Shown: positions 61,950 through 64,000 of the stretch, one piece after another
Numbering within the stretch: the first letter of the stretch is position 1
How the letters are laid out: every line of letters begins with the position of its first letter
Source of the DNA: an uncultured Arachnia sp.
GTDB lineage: Bacteria > Actinomycetota > Actinomycetes > Propionibacteriales > Propionibacteriaceae
NCBI GenBank assembly: GCA_947493995.1
Contig: CANLTJ010000001.1
Location: 186,001 to 250,000, forward strand
Length of the DNA: 64,000 nucleotides
Reading direction: 5' to 3'
Program-made: the position numbers and the translations under genes
The notes under the pieces: model-generated
What the model was told of the DNA's origin: nothing
The model's input: the letters and a program-made list of their open reading frames with translations, nothing else
The model's database searches: none

Positions 61950-63830
61950 TCACTCGTAGTCCAGCGGGAGCTCCGGTGCGGGCGTCGTGGAGGGCAAAAC
62001 GTTGTAGCGGGGCAAGGCTGTCTGCATGATGTTCTGCACGACGGGGAGCGCCAGTTTGCTCCCCGAGCTGCCATTACTGGGTTGATCCAGGACGACGTAG
62101 ACCAGGAGTTGGGGATCCTCGGCCGGCGCCACACCCACGAAGGAGGCCGTGTACCCGTTGTAGCACTTGCAGGACGGATCGAAGCGCTGAGCCGTGCCCG
62201 ACTTGCCGGCGGTCCGATATCCGGGGATTGACCGTGACCCGTTGCCGACACCGGCGATGACCGCCTCCATCACGTCGACGACTTGCGTGGACGCCTCTTC
62301 GGAGATGACTCTCCGCTCTGTCGCCTCCGGTAGCTCAATGGGTGTTCCATCGGCGGTGGTGGCGGACTTGATGATGGTGGGTTGGTGGTAGACACCACCA
62401 TTGACCACCGCTGCCACGGCGGACGCCATCTGCACAGCGGAGACGGACAGTCCCTGCCCGAAGGAGATCTGGTCCCGTGTGTAATCGGCCATGTCGGCGC
62501 CGGGGACGGAGCCCGACGTCTCTCCCGGCAGACCCGTTTCGGGCTGGCTTCCGAGACCGAAGTCTTGCAGATAGTTGGAGAGTTGGTCCTTGGGCAGGAG
62601 GCGGGCCAGCCTGATGGTGCCAATGTTGGACGAATGCGCCACCACACCGCGGACCGTCAGATTGAGCTCCCCATGACTGAAGGCGTCCTTCACCATGCCC
62701 GAGCCTGAGGCGATCAGCGGCGGAACCTCCACACGTGTGTCCGGTTTGATCAGACCAGCGTCCATGAGGGCCGCCATCGTCAGCACCTTCTGCACGGAGC
62801 CGGGCTCGTAGGCGTCGGTCACCGCCCGATTGCCCAGGTCGCGGGTTTCCGCTTCTCCGAGTGCGGTGGGATCGAACGACGGTGCATTCGCCAGGGCGAG
62901 CAACTCGCCGGAGTGCACATTCATGACGAGCGCCATGCCCGTCTCGGCCCCGGAGGTGCTCATACCCTCGGCCAGTTCCTGCTCCGCCAGCAACTGCATG
63001 TCGTTGTCAATCGTCAAGGCGTAGTTGTTGCCGTCGACGGGCGGAACCAGGACGTTGGTGCCGAAAGGGATGCGCCCGTACCGGGAGGCGTCGTAGATGC
63101 TCTGGCCGGGTTGGCCTGCGAGTTCGTCCTCCAGGACGTTCTCCAGCCCGGCGGCGCCCACGCCCTCGCCATTGACAAATCCGACGACATTGCTGGCCAG
63201 CGACCGGTTGGGATAGGTACGGATGGGGTTTGTCTCCGCGGCCAGGCCGTACCAAGCGGGCCTGCCATCACCGTTCGCGCCCGCTCGCATGGCCGCCTCG
63301 ATCTCCAACCATGTCGCTGCCGGCACCTGCCTCTCGACGACTTCGTAGCGCGAGTACGTGCCGTCGGTCCGCTTCTTGGTCAGTGTGGGCAAATAGTCGG
63401 CGGGTTTACCGCCGAGGTGGGTGGCGAGAATCTCTGCAATGGCAGCGGGGGCCGCGTCGGCTTCAGCCTGCTGCTGCTCGGTCATGGGGTAGCGCTTGTC
63501 CGCCCCGTTGGTCACCACCTGGTCCGGATCGGCGATGATGCGCATCGCGGGTTCCGTCGCGGCCAGCACTGCGCCGTTGCGATCCGTGATGGTGCCCCTG
63601 GTGGCGGGCAGTGTGGAGGCGGACTGCATCTTGGTAGCTGCCTCGTCGGCGAAAGCCTCGGCGTCGATGGCCTGCAGCTGGAAGGCACGCCCGCCGCACA
63701 GCACAATGATGAGGGCGCCGATCACCATGGCCGAGCGGATGCGCAGCGAGGACCGCCCGATGGGGAGCTGCCAGCTGCGGCGGTAGCGACGGGGTGTGGA
63801 TGCCGCGGGGCGACGATTGCTCGCGCTCAC
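61950..63830 (-). CDS. ftsI: penicillin-binding protein FtsI/PBP3
   Basis: ATRGTITDRNGAVLAATEPA, AYEPGSVQKVLTMAAL, SSNIGT, YRTAGKSGTAQRFD. Confidence 0.95.
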   Translation of the reverse strand: MSASNRRPAASTPRRYRRSWQLPIGRSSLRIRSAMVIGALIIVLCGGRAFQLQAIDAEAFADEAATKMQSASTLPATRGTITDRNGAVLAATEPAMRIIADPDQVVTNGADKRYPMTEQQQAEADAAPAAIAEILATHLGGKPADYLPTLTKKRTDGTYSRYEVVERQVPAATWLEIEAAMRAGANGDGRPAWYGLAAETNPIRTYPNRSLASNVVGFVNGEGVGAAGLENVLEDELAGQPGQSIYDASRYGRIPFGTNVLVPPVDGNNYALTIDNDMQLLAEQELAEGMSTSGAETGMALVMNVHSGELLALANAPSFDPTALGEAETRDLGNRAVTDAYEPGSVQKVLTMAALMDAGLIKPDTRVEVPPLIASGSGMVKDAFSHGELNLTVRGVVAHSSNIGTIRLARLLPKDQLSNYLQDFGLGSQPETGLPGETSGSVPGADMADYTRDQISFGQGLSVSAVQMASAVAAVVNGGVYHQPTIIKSATTADGTPIELPEATERRVISEEASTQVVDVMEAVIAGVGNGSRSIPGYRTAGKSGTAQRFDPSCKCYNGYTASFVGVAPAEDPQLLVYVVLDQPSNGSSGSKLALPVVQNIMQTALPRYNVLPSTTPAPELPLDYE

Positions 63831-64000
63831 CGCTGCGCACCCGGAGCCATGGGAAGGGCTGAGGACGCTGCGGCTGCCGCTTCTTCGTCGGTGTGCAGTG
63901 AGACCGACGGTCGTCGAAGGTGTGGCGCCTCATCGCCGAGAACGGGCGTGGCATCCCCCAAAATCGCGCCATCGGAGAGCCGGATGAACACCGGGTTGGG
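63827..64000 (-). CDS. ftsL: FtsL-like protein, C-terminal part (runs off window)
   Basis: Minus frame reads NPVFIRLSDGAILGDATPVLGDEAPHLRRPSVSLHTDEEAAAAASSALPMAPGAQR*, stop overlapping ftsI start; dcw position. Confidence 0.6.
   Translation of the reverse strand, partial: PNPVFIRLSDGAILGDATPVLGDEAPHLRRPSVSLHTDEEAAAAASSALPMAPGAQR

Overview
A 64 kb high-GC actinobacterial chromosome segment. The gene order resembles Propionibacteriaceae or related Actinobacteria (inference from gene order only). Most of it is conserved core: a partial ABC-F gene and thpR; a suf Fe-S cluster (sufR-sufB-sufD-Rieske-sufC-sufS-sufU-sufT); a heme A branch (ABC exporter-ctaA / ctaB); zwf-opcA-pgl; rbpA-secG-tpiA-pgk-gap; whiA-yvcK-rapZ; uvrC/uvrA/uvrB; coaE, rpsA, polA, pdtaR, tRNA-Leu(CAA), pyk, rluD-lspA-dksA-like, divIVA-sepF-ftsZ and the dcw cluster to ftsL at the window edge. 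Two accessory regions stand out. (1) About 1.5-4.5 kb: a NarL-type response regulator and a multi-TM HisKA_3 kinase flank an apparently undescribed 52-aa ORF (MFSPDDVTPALAAFPYVAYTTKSVVKSSMGGRLLASRPGYCRWLPWLCTRWG). It has a strong Shine-Dalgarno, a Gly-Gly motif and a Trp-rich Cys-X6-Cys tail, so it is a candidate peptide pheromone or RiPP precursor. The locus ends at a ~168-bp MITE-like element whose ends form the stop codons of both neighbouring genes. (2) About 25-30 kb: a BioYMN biotin ECF transporter with a BioQ-like operator, an SDR gene and three consecutive toxin-antitoxin pairs sit between rapZ and uvrC. A second copy of the MITE/IS end lies among the TA genes. All calls come from reading the sequence and supplied ORFs; no database search was run.
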